DNA of 64,000 bases from Herbiconiux moechotypicola. GTDB lineage: Bacteria > Actinomycetota > Actinomycetes > Actinomycetales > Microbacteriaceae. Positions within the stretch are counted from its first letter, which is position 1; the number at the start of each line of letters is the position of its first letter. A program made the translations under genes and the position numbers. Under the pieces are notes generated by a model. The model worked only from the letters and a program-made list of their open reading frames with translations, was not told where the DNA came from and searched no databases. The stretch is taken from positions 1 through 64,000 of the forward strand of contig NZ_JANLCN010000003.1 in NCBI RefSeq assembly GCF_024979255.1, written 5' to 3'. This document shows positions 54,951 to 64,000 of this stretch, piece by piece.

Positions 54951-56432
54951 CTAGACGCGGCCGATGGAGGGCGGGCCGAAGCCGAGTTTTCCGGGGTTCA
55001 TGATGCCGTCGGGGTCCCAGGCGGCTTTGAGGCCCTTCATCAGCTCGAATCCGGTGCCGTACTGGGTGCGCATGAAGCGGCCGAGCTTGAGGCCCACGCC
55101 GTGGTGCTCGTTGATGGTGCCGCCGTTCGCGATGGAGGCCTCCACGCCCACGTCCCACAGCCGGTCGTGCAGGGCGATGGCCTCCGCGGGGTCGGCCGGG
55201 GGCTCGTCGATGTAGAAGCGGTCGTAGATCATGGCGCCCCAGGGGAACCAGTGCGAGAAGTGGGCGGTGTAGCGGGCGCCCACGTCGCCGAACTGCGACT
55301 CGATCGCCTCCTTCTTGGCCCGGTAGATGCGCGGGATGTCGCGGAAGCGCGCGACCGTGTCGAAGGTGCCGTACATGAGAGGCGGCTGGGGCAGCTTGCC
55401 CTTGGCGTAGGGCTCGTATTTGCCCTCCCACCAGATGCGGCCCACGTCGGGCCCGAGCGAGGTGCCGCCGGCCGACTCCGCCACCGCGGTGATGGCCGCC
55501 GTCTCGTAGTCGACGAGCGCCTGGTCGCCGTCGCACATGACGACCATGAGGTTGCCGGTGAACGGCGTGCCCACCCAGTCCTTGAGCTTCACGCTGTCGG
55601 CGGTGTCGTAGAGCCGGATGACGCTCGGCCGGAGCCTCGACGTCATGATGCGGCGGCCCGCCTCCACCCCCGCGAAGACGTCGGGGAAGCTGAACGAGAG
55701 AAAGGCGCGCGCCTCGGGGAGCGGGTCGAGCCGCATCGAGAGCTCGGTGATGACGCCGAGCGTGCCCTCCGATCCCACGAAGGTCTGCAACAGGTCGGGC
55801 CCGGAGGCGTGGCTCGGCACCGGCAGGGTCTTCACGGTGCGGCCCGGGGGCACCACCGCCTCCACCTGCAGCACCATGTCCTCGGCCTTGCCGTACTTGG
55901 TCGACACCACGCCCGATCCGCGGGCGGCGACGTAGCCGCCGAGCGTCGCCCCGAGGTGGTACGAGCCCGGGTAGTGCGCGAGCGTGAGGCCCTTCTCGTT
56001 GAGCGTCTGCTCGAGCACCGGACCTTCGAGGCCGGCCTGAGCCGTCACCACGAGGCTCTCCTCGTCGAGGTCGACGATCGCGTTCAGCCGGCCCAGGTCG
56101 AGCGAGATGCCGCCGTAGGGGGCGAAGGTGCCGCCCTGGGTGCCCGATCCGCCCCCGCGGGTGATGACCGGCACCTTGTAGTCGCTCGCGATCTGCACCA
56201 CGCGCTCCACCTCGGCGGTGGAGCCCGGTCGCACCGCGAAGTCGGGTGCGGGCACCTCGAGCCCCTTGTACTGCAGGTACTTGCTCACCCACGACCAGTC
56301 GGCCGCCTGCTGCTGCAACTCCACGGGCTCGCGGCTGACGTGCTCGGCGCCGATCGCGGCGGCGAGCTCTCGCTCGATCTGACCGTGGAGGAATCCGGGG
56401 CCGCTGACCCCGTCTGGCCGGTTCTCGCCCAT
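54951..56432 (-). CDS. FAD-binding oxidase of the PCMH/glycolate-oxidase type
   Basis: A 493-aa FAD-linked oxidoreductase with a VAO/PCMH-type FAD domain (PVITRGGGSGTQGGTFAPYGG, LAHYPGSYHLGATLGGYVAARGSG) and a C-terminal FAD-oxidase domain (NGGTINEHHGVGLKLGRFM ... KAAWDPDGIMNPGKLGFG). Closest by eye to GlcD, D-lactate dehydrogenase and alkyl-DHAP-synthase-like proteins. Likely substrate a 2-hydroxy acid or sugar-acid. ATG at 56432 with GGAGGAG upstream; 26 bp before the creatininase start. First gene of the operon; a terminator separates it from the adh gene upstream. Confidence 0.9.
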   Translation of the reverse strand: MGENRPDGVSGPGFLHGQIERELAAAIGAEHVSREPVELQQQAADWSWVSKYLQYKGLEVPAPDFAVRPGSTAEVERVVQIASDYKVPVITRGGGSGTQGGTFAPYGGISLDLGRLNAIVDLDEESLVVTAQAGLEGPVLEQTLNEKGLTLAHYPGSYHLGATLGGYVAARGSGVVSTKYGKAEDMVLQVEAVVPPGRTVKTLPVPSHASGPDLLQTFVGSEGTLGVITELSMRLDPLPEARAFLSFSFPDVFAGVEAGRRIMTSRLRPSVIRLYDTADSVKLKDWVGTPFTGNLMVVMCDGDQALVDYETAAITAVAESAGGTSLGPDVGRIWWEGKYEPYAKGKLPQPPLMYGTFDTVARFRDIPRIYRAKKEAIESQFGDVGARYTAHFSHWFPWGAMIYDRFYIDEPPADPAEAIALHDRLWDVGVEASIANGGTINEHHGVGLKLGRFMRTQYGTGFELMKGLKAAWDPDGIMNPGKLGFGPPSIGRV

Positions 56433-56525
56433 GCCGTCTCCTCCGCTCGTGAGCCGCGCGGAGGGTGGATCACCGGCTCCGTCGCGGGTAAGAAGATGCA
56501 ATCACGAGCGCACGAATCTGTCGCG

Positions 56526-56565
56526 AAAATGAAAGAAACCCGCCGGAATCCGACGGGAATCTTTC
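56526..56565 (-). terminator. Intrinsic terminator downstream of the alcohol dehydrogenase gene
   Basis: Minus strand: GAAAGATTCCCGTCGG (56565-56550), loop ATT, CCGGCGGGTTTCTTTC (to 56531), then ATTTT. Fourteen of 16 positions pair, one as G/T. It separates the TetR-adh unit from the operon starting at 56432. Confidence 0.75.
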
Positions 56566-56601
56566 ACTGGACCATCACGACCGGTGCGGGTCGGGCTCGG
56601 T

Positions 56602-57696
56602 TCAACTGAGCCCGGAGGTGATGACGACCCGCGTGACGTCGGGCTCCTTGAGCGCCGCGTAGCCCTCGTTCACCCCGTCGAGCGCGATCTCGCGCGACAT
56701 GAGGTCGTCGAGCTCGAAGCGACCCTGCAGGTAGAGGTCGGCGTAGAGCGGGATGTCGTGCTTGGGCGTGGTGGAGCCCATGTAGACGCCCTGGATGCGC
56801 TTCTGCGCGCCGATCAGACCGATGGTGAGCAGAGGCAGCGTGGCCGAGGGGTCGATGATGCCGATGAGGTAGAGGCCGCCGCCGGGACGGATCATGTCGA
56901 GCCCCGACTGCGTGACCGCGGGGATGCCCACGAAATCGAACGCCGCATCCGCACCGCGCCCCGTGATGGCCAGCACCTCGGCGACGGCGTCGGCCTTCGT
57001 GGAGTTGATGACGTGGGTGGCCCCGAAGCGCTTCGCCTTCTCGAGCTTGTCGTCGGCCACGTCGACCGCGATGATCGTGGTCGCGCCCGCCACGACGGCG
57101 CCGTTGATGGCGTTCAGGCCCACGCCGCCGGCGCCGATGATGACGACCGAGTCGCCCGCCTGCGTGTTCGCGGTGTTGATGACCGCACCCGCCCCGGTCA
57201 CCACGCCGCAGCCCAGCAGGGCCGCCTGCGGGAACGGGATCGCGTCGTTCACCTTCACGAGCTGGTTCTCGTGGATGAGGGCCTGCTGGGCGAAGCCGCC
57301 CAGGCCGAACACCTGCTCGACCGGCTCGCCGCCCGCCGTCACGCGCGGCGCATCCGTCGCGTGCCGCAGGGTCTCCTCGGGGTGCTCGCACTGGAAGGTG
57401 CGACCGGTGAGACAGGCCTCGCACTTGCCGCAGGACTGCACCAGGCAGCCGACCACGTGGTCGCCCACGGCGAACTCGGTGACACCGGGGCCGACGGCGG
57501 CGACGACACCGGCGACCTCGTGCCCGAGCAGCATCGGCAGCGGGGTGCCCATGTCGTTGCGCGAGAAGGTGAGGTCGGTGTGGCAGAGCCCCGACGCCTT
57601 CACGTCGACGAGCACTTCGCGGCCGATCGGGGCGGCCAGCTCGACGTCTTCGGTGACGAAGCCGGCGCCGATCTCGCGCACCAGGGTGGCTTTCAT
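56602..57696 (-). CDS. Zinc-dependent alcohol dehydrogenase (class III/NDMA-type MDR)
   Basis: A 364-aa zinc MDR alcohol dehydrogenase. Catalytic zinc ligands in LCHTDLTF and GHEVAGVV; structural zinc Cys residues in SCGKCEACLTGRTFQC; NAD site GDSVVIIGAGGVGLNAINGA; tail LMSREIALDGVNEGYAAL. It resembles the Rxyl_3153/AdhD group, some of which keep NAD(H) tightly bound and work with mycofactocin or NDMA. It follows the tetR gene by 24 bp, so it is probably under that repressor. Substrate: a primary alcohol or aldehyde. Confidence 0.93.
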   Translation of the reverse strand: MKATLVREIGAGFVTEDVELAAPIGREVLVDVKASGLCHTDLTFSRNDMGTPLPMLLGHEVAGVVAAVGPGVTEFAVGDHVVGCLVQSCGKCEACLTGRTFQCEHPEETLRHATDAPRVTAGGEPVEQVFGLGGFAQQALIHENQLVKVNDAIPFPQAALLGCGVVTGAGAVINTANTQAGDSVVIIGAGGVGLNAINGAVVAGATTIIAVDVADDKLEKAKRFGATHVINSTKADAVAEVLAITGRGADAAFDFVGIPAVTQSGLDMIRPGGGLYLIGIIDPSATLPLLTIGLIGAQKRIQGVYMGSTTPKHDIPLYADLYLQGRFELDDLMSREIALDGVNEGYAALKEPDVTRVVITSGLS

Positions 57697-57720
57697 GGGT
57701 GTTCCTCTCTTCGGGTCGGT

Positions 57721-58326
57721 TCAGCGCACTCCGCTGAACCACGGTGGCAGCAGGCGGGTCAGGTGGTCGACCAGCTCTGCGTCGGCGAGGTCGATCTCGC
57801 CGGTGATCCACGCGTCGAGCAGCCCGTAGGCCGCGCCCGCGATGTAACGGGCCGTCGCCGTCACCTCGAGACCGGTGGGCAGCCCTGGCTGCCGGCCCAG
57901 CGCATCCTCGATCTCGGCGGCCATGGCGCGCACGTCGGCGAGGTAGGCCTCCTTCGACACGGGCAGGGCCGCCACCGCGGCGTAGAGCGCGCGGTTGTCG
58001 GCGAAATGGGCGACGAGCCTCTGCTGCGAGCTGAGCATGGCCTCGGCCGACCCGTGCGGATCGGCGGCGTAGAGCTCGGCGATGGTGTGGAAGGCGGTGC
58101 GGCGCAGGCTCGCCGCGAGGTCGTCGAGCCCGGCGTAGTGGGAGTAGAAGCTCGCGCGGCTCACGCCCGCCGTGCGCACGATGGCCGACACCGAGAGCTC
58201 GTCTCCCGCCGCGACGAGCTCGTGCACGGCGGCGAGGATGCCCGCCCGCGTGCGCACCACCCGGGGGTCGGAGGAGCGGTCGAGGGTCGATCGGATGCTC
58301 TCGTTGCCACCCTGCTCGACCGCCAC
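57721..58326 (-). CDS. TetR-family transcriptional repressor
   Basis: A 201-aa regulator. Helix-turn-helix residues about 35-60: ELSVSAIVRTAGVSRASFYSHY; the C-terminal ligand-binding domain is all-helical. The GTG start lies six bases after a TAGCAT -10 box with TGGACA as -35 at 17 bp, and a perfect 20-bp palindrome covers the -35, so it is very likely autorepressed. The downstream adh gene is the obvious regulated partner; the inducer may be that enzyme's substrate. Confidence 0.93.
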   Translation of the reverse strand: MAVEQGGNESIRSTLDRSSDPRVVRTRAGILAAVHELVAAGDELSVSAIVRTAGVSRASFYSHYAGLDDLAASLRRTAFHTIAELYAADPHGSAEAMLSSQQRLVAHFADNRALYAAVAALPVSKEAYLADVRAMAAEIEDALGRQPGLPTGLEVTATARYIAGAAYGLLDAWITGEIDLADAELVDHLTRLLPPWFSGVR

Positions 58327-58364
58327 GCTGCGATGCTACGCCTGTTCTGGACAGCTGTCCAGAA
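58327..58364 (-). promoter_or_regulatory. tetR promoter with perfect palindromic operator
   Basis: TTCTGGACAGCTGTCCAGAA (58345-58364) is a perfect 20-bp palindrome of typical TetR-operator shape. On the minus strand it contains the -35 TGGACA (58361-58356); 17 bp later comes TAGCAT (58338-58333), and six bases later the GTG start. Binding would block RNA polymerase directly. The mRNA is probably leaderless. Confidence 0.8.
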
Positions 58365-58435
58365 TCTTCGATTACGGACGAGTTGAGTCGTTCACAGTCA
58401 ACTTTCGGGAATAGGGATGCGCGCCCTGCGTTGAA

Positions 58436-58456
58436 CCTGAGCGTAAGGCACTCAAG
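58436..58456 (+). promoter_or_regulatory. HAIR-like box (HspR repressor site) upstream of clpC-type gene
   Basis: CCTGAGC, seven bases, ACTCAAG. The known HspR-associated inverted repeat is CTTGAGT-N7-ACTCAAG; the right half matches exactly and the left 5 of 7, with the correct spacing. It is 20 bp upstream of the GTG start, just before the ribosome site. HspR regulation is inferred from this match. Confidence 0.65.
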
Positions 58457-58475
58457 TTTCAACCCAGGAGGTCTC

Positions 58476-61127
<2,652 letters not shown>

Positions 61128-61161
61128 CGCAGACCATTGGTCTCGACGACCACCCAGGATG

Positions 61162-61201
61162 AGCGGCCTGGTACCGGAGTGCCGGTACCGGGCCGCTTTT
61201 T
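61162..61201 (+). terminator. Intrinsic terminator of the clpC-type gene
   Basis: AGCGGCCTGGTACCGG (61162-61177), loop AGTG, CCGGTACCGGGCCGCT, then T residues to 61201. Sixteen paired positions including one G/T wobble. It lies 34 bp after the stop codon. Confidence 0.9.
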
Positions 61202-61287
61202 CGCGACCGGGGGATGATTCGGGGCGCGTCGTGGTTGAGAAGGATGGAGTGATGAGGCGCACGGGGCGCCGGAGGAGGTTCGGGACC

Positions 61288-61671
61288 ATGTCGGACGTGT
61301 GGGTCGTGCTGAACGGCGACGGAGACGGCGAGAGCGCGAGCAGCGCATCGCGGGAGCTGGTGGAGCTGCTGCTCGCCCAGCGGCACCAGGTGGCCGTCAT
61401 CTCCCCCGACGTCGAGCCCTTCGCACTGCTGGTGAACCGCTACGCCGACGCGGTCGTGACGGCCGAGCTGCGCGAGCCCGACCTGCTCGCCCTCAACGAG
61501 GCGGTGTGGTCGATCGACGAGAACTTCGGGGCGGTCGATGTGATCGCGTTCGTCGGTCAGCCCGCCGACGCGGAGCGCGCCCGCCTGGCCACCGAGTTCT
61601 TCGCCGGCCGCTGGCCCGACGCCGACATCGTGGTGGCGCCCACACCTCTGCCGGCTGACTGCGGCCGCTGA
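61288..61671 (+). CDS. Conserved-looking protein of unknown function (127 aa)
   Basis: Not recognised. The sequence starts with a beta-strand and a glycine-rich turn (MSDVWVVLNGDGDGESASSA), a helix (SRELVELLLAQRHQVAVIS) and further alternating strands and helices (VDVIAFVGQPADAERARLATEFF). This is like half of a Rossmann-type SDR domain without the Tyr-x-x-x-Lys site. The ATG at 61288 has GGAGGAGG nine bases upstream, which decides the start over longer in-frame readings. Single gene after the clpC terminator, converging with the gene at 61688. Its last five sense codons and stop lie in or at a long hairpin. Confidence 0.7.
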   Translation: MSDVWVVLNGDGDGESASSASRELVELLLAQRHQVAVISPDVEPFALLVNRYADAVVTAELREPDLLALNEAVWSIDENFGAVDVIAFVGQPADAERARLATEFFAGRWPDADIVVAPTPLPADCGR

Positions 61672-61694
61672 CCACAGGCGGCCGCAGTCAGCCG
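61652..61694. terminator. Bidirectional hairpin overlapping both stop codons
   Basis: CGGCTGACTGCGGCCGC (61652-61668) is perfectly complementary to 61678-61694, a 17-bp stem with a 9-nt loop. The plus-strand gene stops at 61671 within the loop, and the minus-strand gene stops at 61688 inside the right arm. There is no U-tract. Likely shared transcription terminator or 3'-end stabiliser. Confidence 0.75.
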
Positions 61695-62653
61695 AGGGGC
61701 GAGCGCACCGTCTCCCGTCCCGACAGCGACCACTCGATCACGCGCACCTCGTGCACGTCGTCGACACCGCGCTCGGCGAGCCGCTCGGCCACGGCGACCG
61801 CGTTGGCACGCAGCCGCGCCGACATGCCCGACTGCACCTGCACGATCGGCACCACTGTCGGTGAGGCACCGGGCAACGGGGTCTCGGGCGGGAGCAGCCC
61901 CAGGGCCACCCGGGTGCGCACTGTCGCGGCGAGCGCCGCCACCGCATCCGGGTCGTGCTCGAGCCAGAGCCGCAGCATCCGCGCGTTCACGAGCGCGATG
62001 CCCGTCGACCACGGCACCTCGCTGGCCCGGCGCGGATGCACGTCGCCGATGAGCAGGTCGCCGGCCTCGTCGACGTAGAGCACGACCGCCTCCACCTTCA
62101 TCGGGTGCGGGAACGCTTCGATCGGAGACGGGTCGAAAGCCTCCTCGATGTCGGCCTTCAGACCCGCGAACACCCGCTTGCGCAGCGCGTCGTCGCGGAA
62201 CTGCGGGGCGAAGTCCTGCGCGATGCACCACCGCGTTCGCGTGCCCGGGTGGAACCGCGACGGTGCCATCGCGCCCATCGCCCCACGGCTCTCGGCCGCC
62301 CACGGCACCGCCTGGTCGAGGAAGAGTTCGAGCGCCTCATCCCACACCTCGCCGACGGGCCGCCAGCCCAGCCACGCCTCGTCGAAGCCGAACTCGCGCC
62401 GAAGGGCACGCAACGGATGCAGGCGCACGACACCCTGACGGAACTCCAGGTCGAGCAGCCGGTTGAGCCCCACGTGCAGCGTGGCGTGCTGCGAACCCGA
62501 TACCCAGTCGCGCCGGAAGTGCAGGTCGACCGGGTAGTCGCTGAAGGCGTACTCCACGAGCGGCCGCAGCGTGCCGCCGGGCAGGAACGCCTCGAACACG
62601 AGCGGGTCGAGCCGGGAGTCGAAGCGGAAGGCGAGATCGGCCGGCGCGCTCAT
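61688..62653 (-). CDS. Protein of unknown function (321 aa)
   Basis: Family not recognised. A soluble-looking protein without signal peptide or membrane segments. It is rich in aromatic residues in the N-terminal half (FEAFLPGGTLRPLVEYAFSDYPVDLHFRRDWV, which is followed by DEAWLGWRPVGEVWDEALELF). The C-terminal half alternates strands and helices (VEAVVLYVDEAGDLLIGDVHP, ALVNARMLRLWLEHDPDAVAAL, PTVVPIVQVQSGMSARLRANA). ATG at 62653 lies eight bases after TATACT (62667-62662), so it may be leaderless. Divergent from the 2OG oxygenase, with a 195-bp spacer in which no operator was recognised. Confidence 0.65.
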   Translation of the reverse strand: MSAPADLAFRFDSRLDPLVFEAFLPGGTLRPLVEYAFSDYPVDLHFRRDWVSGSQHATLHVGLNRLLDLEFRQGVVRLHPLRALRREFGFDEAWLGWRPVGEVWDEALELFLDQAVPWAAESRGAMGAMAPSRFHPGTRTRWCIAQDFAPQFRDDALRKRVFAGLKADIEEAFDPSPIEAFPHPMKVEAVVLYVDEAGDLLIGDVHPRRASEVPWSTGIALVNARMLRLWLEHDPDAVAALAATVRTRVALGLLPPETPLPGASPTVVPIVQVQSGMSARLRANAVAVAERLAERGVDDVHEVRVIEWSLSGRETVRSPLG

Positions 62654-62848
62654 ACGGCCCAAGTATAGGCAGGGGCGGGAGCGATTTTCGCAGGCCGATA
62701 CGGCCGTGAAATCTGCCCGAAACACGCGCACCGCACCATGGAGGCAGCACTTGGTTTTCCTGGAGCCTCGCGCGGTGTTCGCCGCCGAGTCAGAACAGCA
62801 GATCGTGAAGTGCCTCGTTCCGTTCACCCATGACTGGAGGAGGCATTC

Positions 62849-63889
62849 GTGTCTTTCGCTGTTCCCACCATCGACATCACGCCCTACGTGCAGGGCGGCT
62901 CGGCCGACGAGAAGGCCGCCGTGGCGCGCGCCGTCGACGAGGCCTGCCGCACCGTCGGCTTCATGCAGGTCACCGGCCACGGCATCCCCGACGAGGTGAT
63001 CGAGGGCCTCAAGGGCGCCATGGACGCGTTCTTCCTGCAGGAGCTCGACGCCAAGAAGGCCTACCAGACCCCGCCCGGCATCAACCGCGGCTATGCCCCG
63101 CCGAAGTCGGAGTCGCTCAGTCTCTCGCTCGGCGTGGAGTCGGCCTCGAAGATGAACGACTTCTTCGAGGCGTTCAACATCGGGCTCACCCGCGACCACT
63201 TCCCCGGCCACGACGTGGCCGAGGTGGAGTTCCAGGACAACGTGTGGCCCGACGTCGACGGCTTCGAGACGGATGTGACCACCTACTTCGACGAGGCCCG
63301 CCGCGTGGCGCGCACCCTGGCGGGCATCTTCCCCGACGCGCTCGGGCTGCCCTCGGACTACTTCGACGCCGGCCTGGTCACCGACACCGGCACCATGCGC
63401 ATGAACAACTACGCCCTCGCGCCCGGCCAGCTCATCGAGCTCGACGGCGATCTGCGCGGCATGGGCGAGCACACCGACTTCGGTGTGGTGACGGTGCTCT
63501 GGGCCGACCAGGTGAAGGGCCTCCAGGTGCTCGGCTCCGACGGCGGCTGGTACGACGCCTCCCCCGCCGACGGCGCCCTGCTGGTGAACCTCGGCGACGT
63601 GATGGGTCGCTGGACCAACGACCAGTGGATGTCGACGCTGCACCGCGTGAAGCCGCCGATCGTCGACGGCCAGATCGAGCGCCGCCGCAGCGCCGCCTAC
63701 TTCTTCTCAGCTGCGCCCGAGACCGTCATCGCGCCGATCCCCGAGATCCTGGCCGAGGGCGAGCATCCGCTCTACGACCCCATCACCGTCACCGAGCACA
63801 CCCAGGCCAAGCTCGCGGGCTCCCGCGGCGGCAAGCGCAACGACACCGTGCCCGGCGACGCCGCGCGCGTGCTCAGCTCGCACTACTGA
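62849..63889 (+). CDS. Isopenicillin-N-synthase-like 2-oxoglutarate/Fe(II) dioxygenase
   Basis: A 346-aa non-haem iron oxygenase. N-terminal DIOX_N region (VPTIDITPYVQGGSADEKAAV ... VGFMQVTGHGIPDEV) and C-terminal 2OG-FeII domain with iron ligands His/Asp in MGEHTDFGVVTVLW and distal His in STLHRVKPP, and the 2OG-binding Arg in ERRRSAAYFF. GTG start with GGAGGAGG upstream. Such enzymes hydroxylate or desaturate small molecules; the substrate is not predictable. An exported protein gene begins 40 bp downstream in the same direction, possibly its uptake partner. Confidence 0.92.
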   Translation: MSFAVPTIDITPYVQGGSADEKAAVARAVDEACRTVGFMQVTGHGIPDEVIEGLKGAMDAFFLQELDAKKAYQTPPGINRGYAPPKSESLSLSLGVESASKMNDFFEAFNIGLTRDHFPGHDVAEVEFQDNVWPDVDGFETDVTTYFDEARRVARTLAGIFPDALGLPSDYFDAGLVTDTGTMRMNNYALAPGQLIELDGDLRGMGEHTDFGVVTVLWADQVKGLQVLGSDGGWYDASPADGALLVNLGDVMGRWTNDQWMSTLHRVKPPIVDGQIERRRSAAYFFSAAPETVIAPIPEILAEGEHPLYDPITVTEHTQAKLAGSRGGKRNDTVPGDAARVLSSHY

Positions 63890-63929
63890 TCCCCCTTCCC
63901 CCACCCCTCCCACAGCAAGGAGCACACCC

Positions 63930-64000
63930 ATGCCCAGATTCACCCTCCCCCGCACGGCCGTGGCCGGCGGCGTCGCCGTCATCGCGGTCGCCGCCCTGGC
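63930..64000 (+). CDS. Exported protein, N-terminal fragment (cut by window end)
   Basis: Only 23 codons are visible: MPRFTLPRTAVAGGVAVIAV then AALA. This is a typical signal-peptide start (basic n-region, hydrophobic core). AAGGAG lies seven bases before the ATG. A substrate-binding lipoprotein is the commonest gene of this look in such a place, but nothing beyond the signal sequence can be seen. Confidence 0.6.
   Translation, partial: MPRFTLPRTAVAGGVAVIAVAAL

Overview
The window looks like chromosomal DNA of a very GC-rich actinobacterium, most probably Microbacteriaceae. The signs are almost exclusive G/C third codon positions, frequent GTG starts, apparently leaderless genes, a HspR-type HAIR box at a clp gene, NtaA-type flavin monooxygenases, an NhaA-DsbA fusion and a heavily over-represented heptamer GGATGCG/CGCATCC. 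No rRNA, tRNA, CRISPR array, transposase or integrase was seen. The content is almost entirely catabolic: sugar, polyol and amino-acid uptake and oxidation modules, each with its own regulator and often a recognisable operator. Genus-level identity cannot be read from the sequence.

Layout. (1) 0.1-18.1 kb holds three paralogous NtaA/DmoA-type FMN monooxygenases with two LacI repressors, an aldo-keto reductase, an AbiEi/DUF559-like protein and two MFS exporters. It also holds a module of amino-acid ABC transporter, ThDP-dependent decarboxylase-like enzyme and aldehyde dehydrogenase, and a shortened MDR dehydrogenase. A LacI-like half-site is shared upstream of several of these genes. (2) 18.2-20.8 kb: nhaA-dsbA fusion and a GNAT acetyltransferase. 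(3) 21-32.9 kb: a tightly overlapping eight-gene minus-strand operon (CUT2 ABC importer, LsrF-like aldolase/thiolase, GlpD-type dehydrogenase, FGGY kinase, RhaE-type aldolase-SDR fusion) opposite a GntR/UTRA regulator. A promoter with an operator at its start point lies in between. This is the best candidate for an undescribed pathway. (4) 33-38.2 kb: small membrane protein, sugar O-acetyltransferase, and a DUF4011-helicase-nuclease fusion (possible phage defence). (5) 38.5-41.6 kb: 2,2-dialkylglycine decarboxylase, a quinone-oxidoreductase-like MDR and a histidine phosphatase. (6) 40.9-46.4 kb: beta-glucoside PTS operon (IIBCA, 6-phospho-beta-glucosidase, BglG/LicT antiterminator, HPr, histidine phosphatase) with a RAT/terminator leader. 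(7) 46.4-58.4 kb: Gfo/Idh oxidoreductase, an amber-interrupted secreted protein gene, a seven-gene DeoR-containing oxidative operon, and a TetR-alcohol dehydrogenase unit. (8) 58.4-64 kb: ClpC-type ATPase, two proteins of unknown function, a 2OG-Fe(II)/IPNS-like oxygenase and the start of an exported protein.

How parts work together. Within each module the order is transport, then activation or oxidation, then cleavage. Uptake proteins are often separated from their enzymes by a divergent regulatory region. The control sequences are unusually readable: perfect palindromes at the first lacI and at tetR, a RAT antiterminator, a GntR operator at a promoter start site, a HAIR box, and repeated -10/6-nt/start arrangements suggesting leaderless mRNAs. 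Five of the seven convergent gene pairs are separated by long hairpins without U-tracts. Three of these hairpins overlap the stop codons of both genes, and two belong to a family of intergenic palindromes with compensatory changes.

Limits: all functions are from reading translations and motifs by eye; no searches were run. Substrates of the catabolic operons are inferences.
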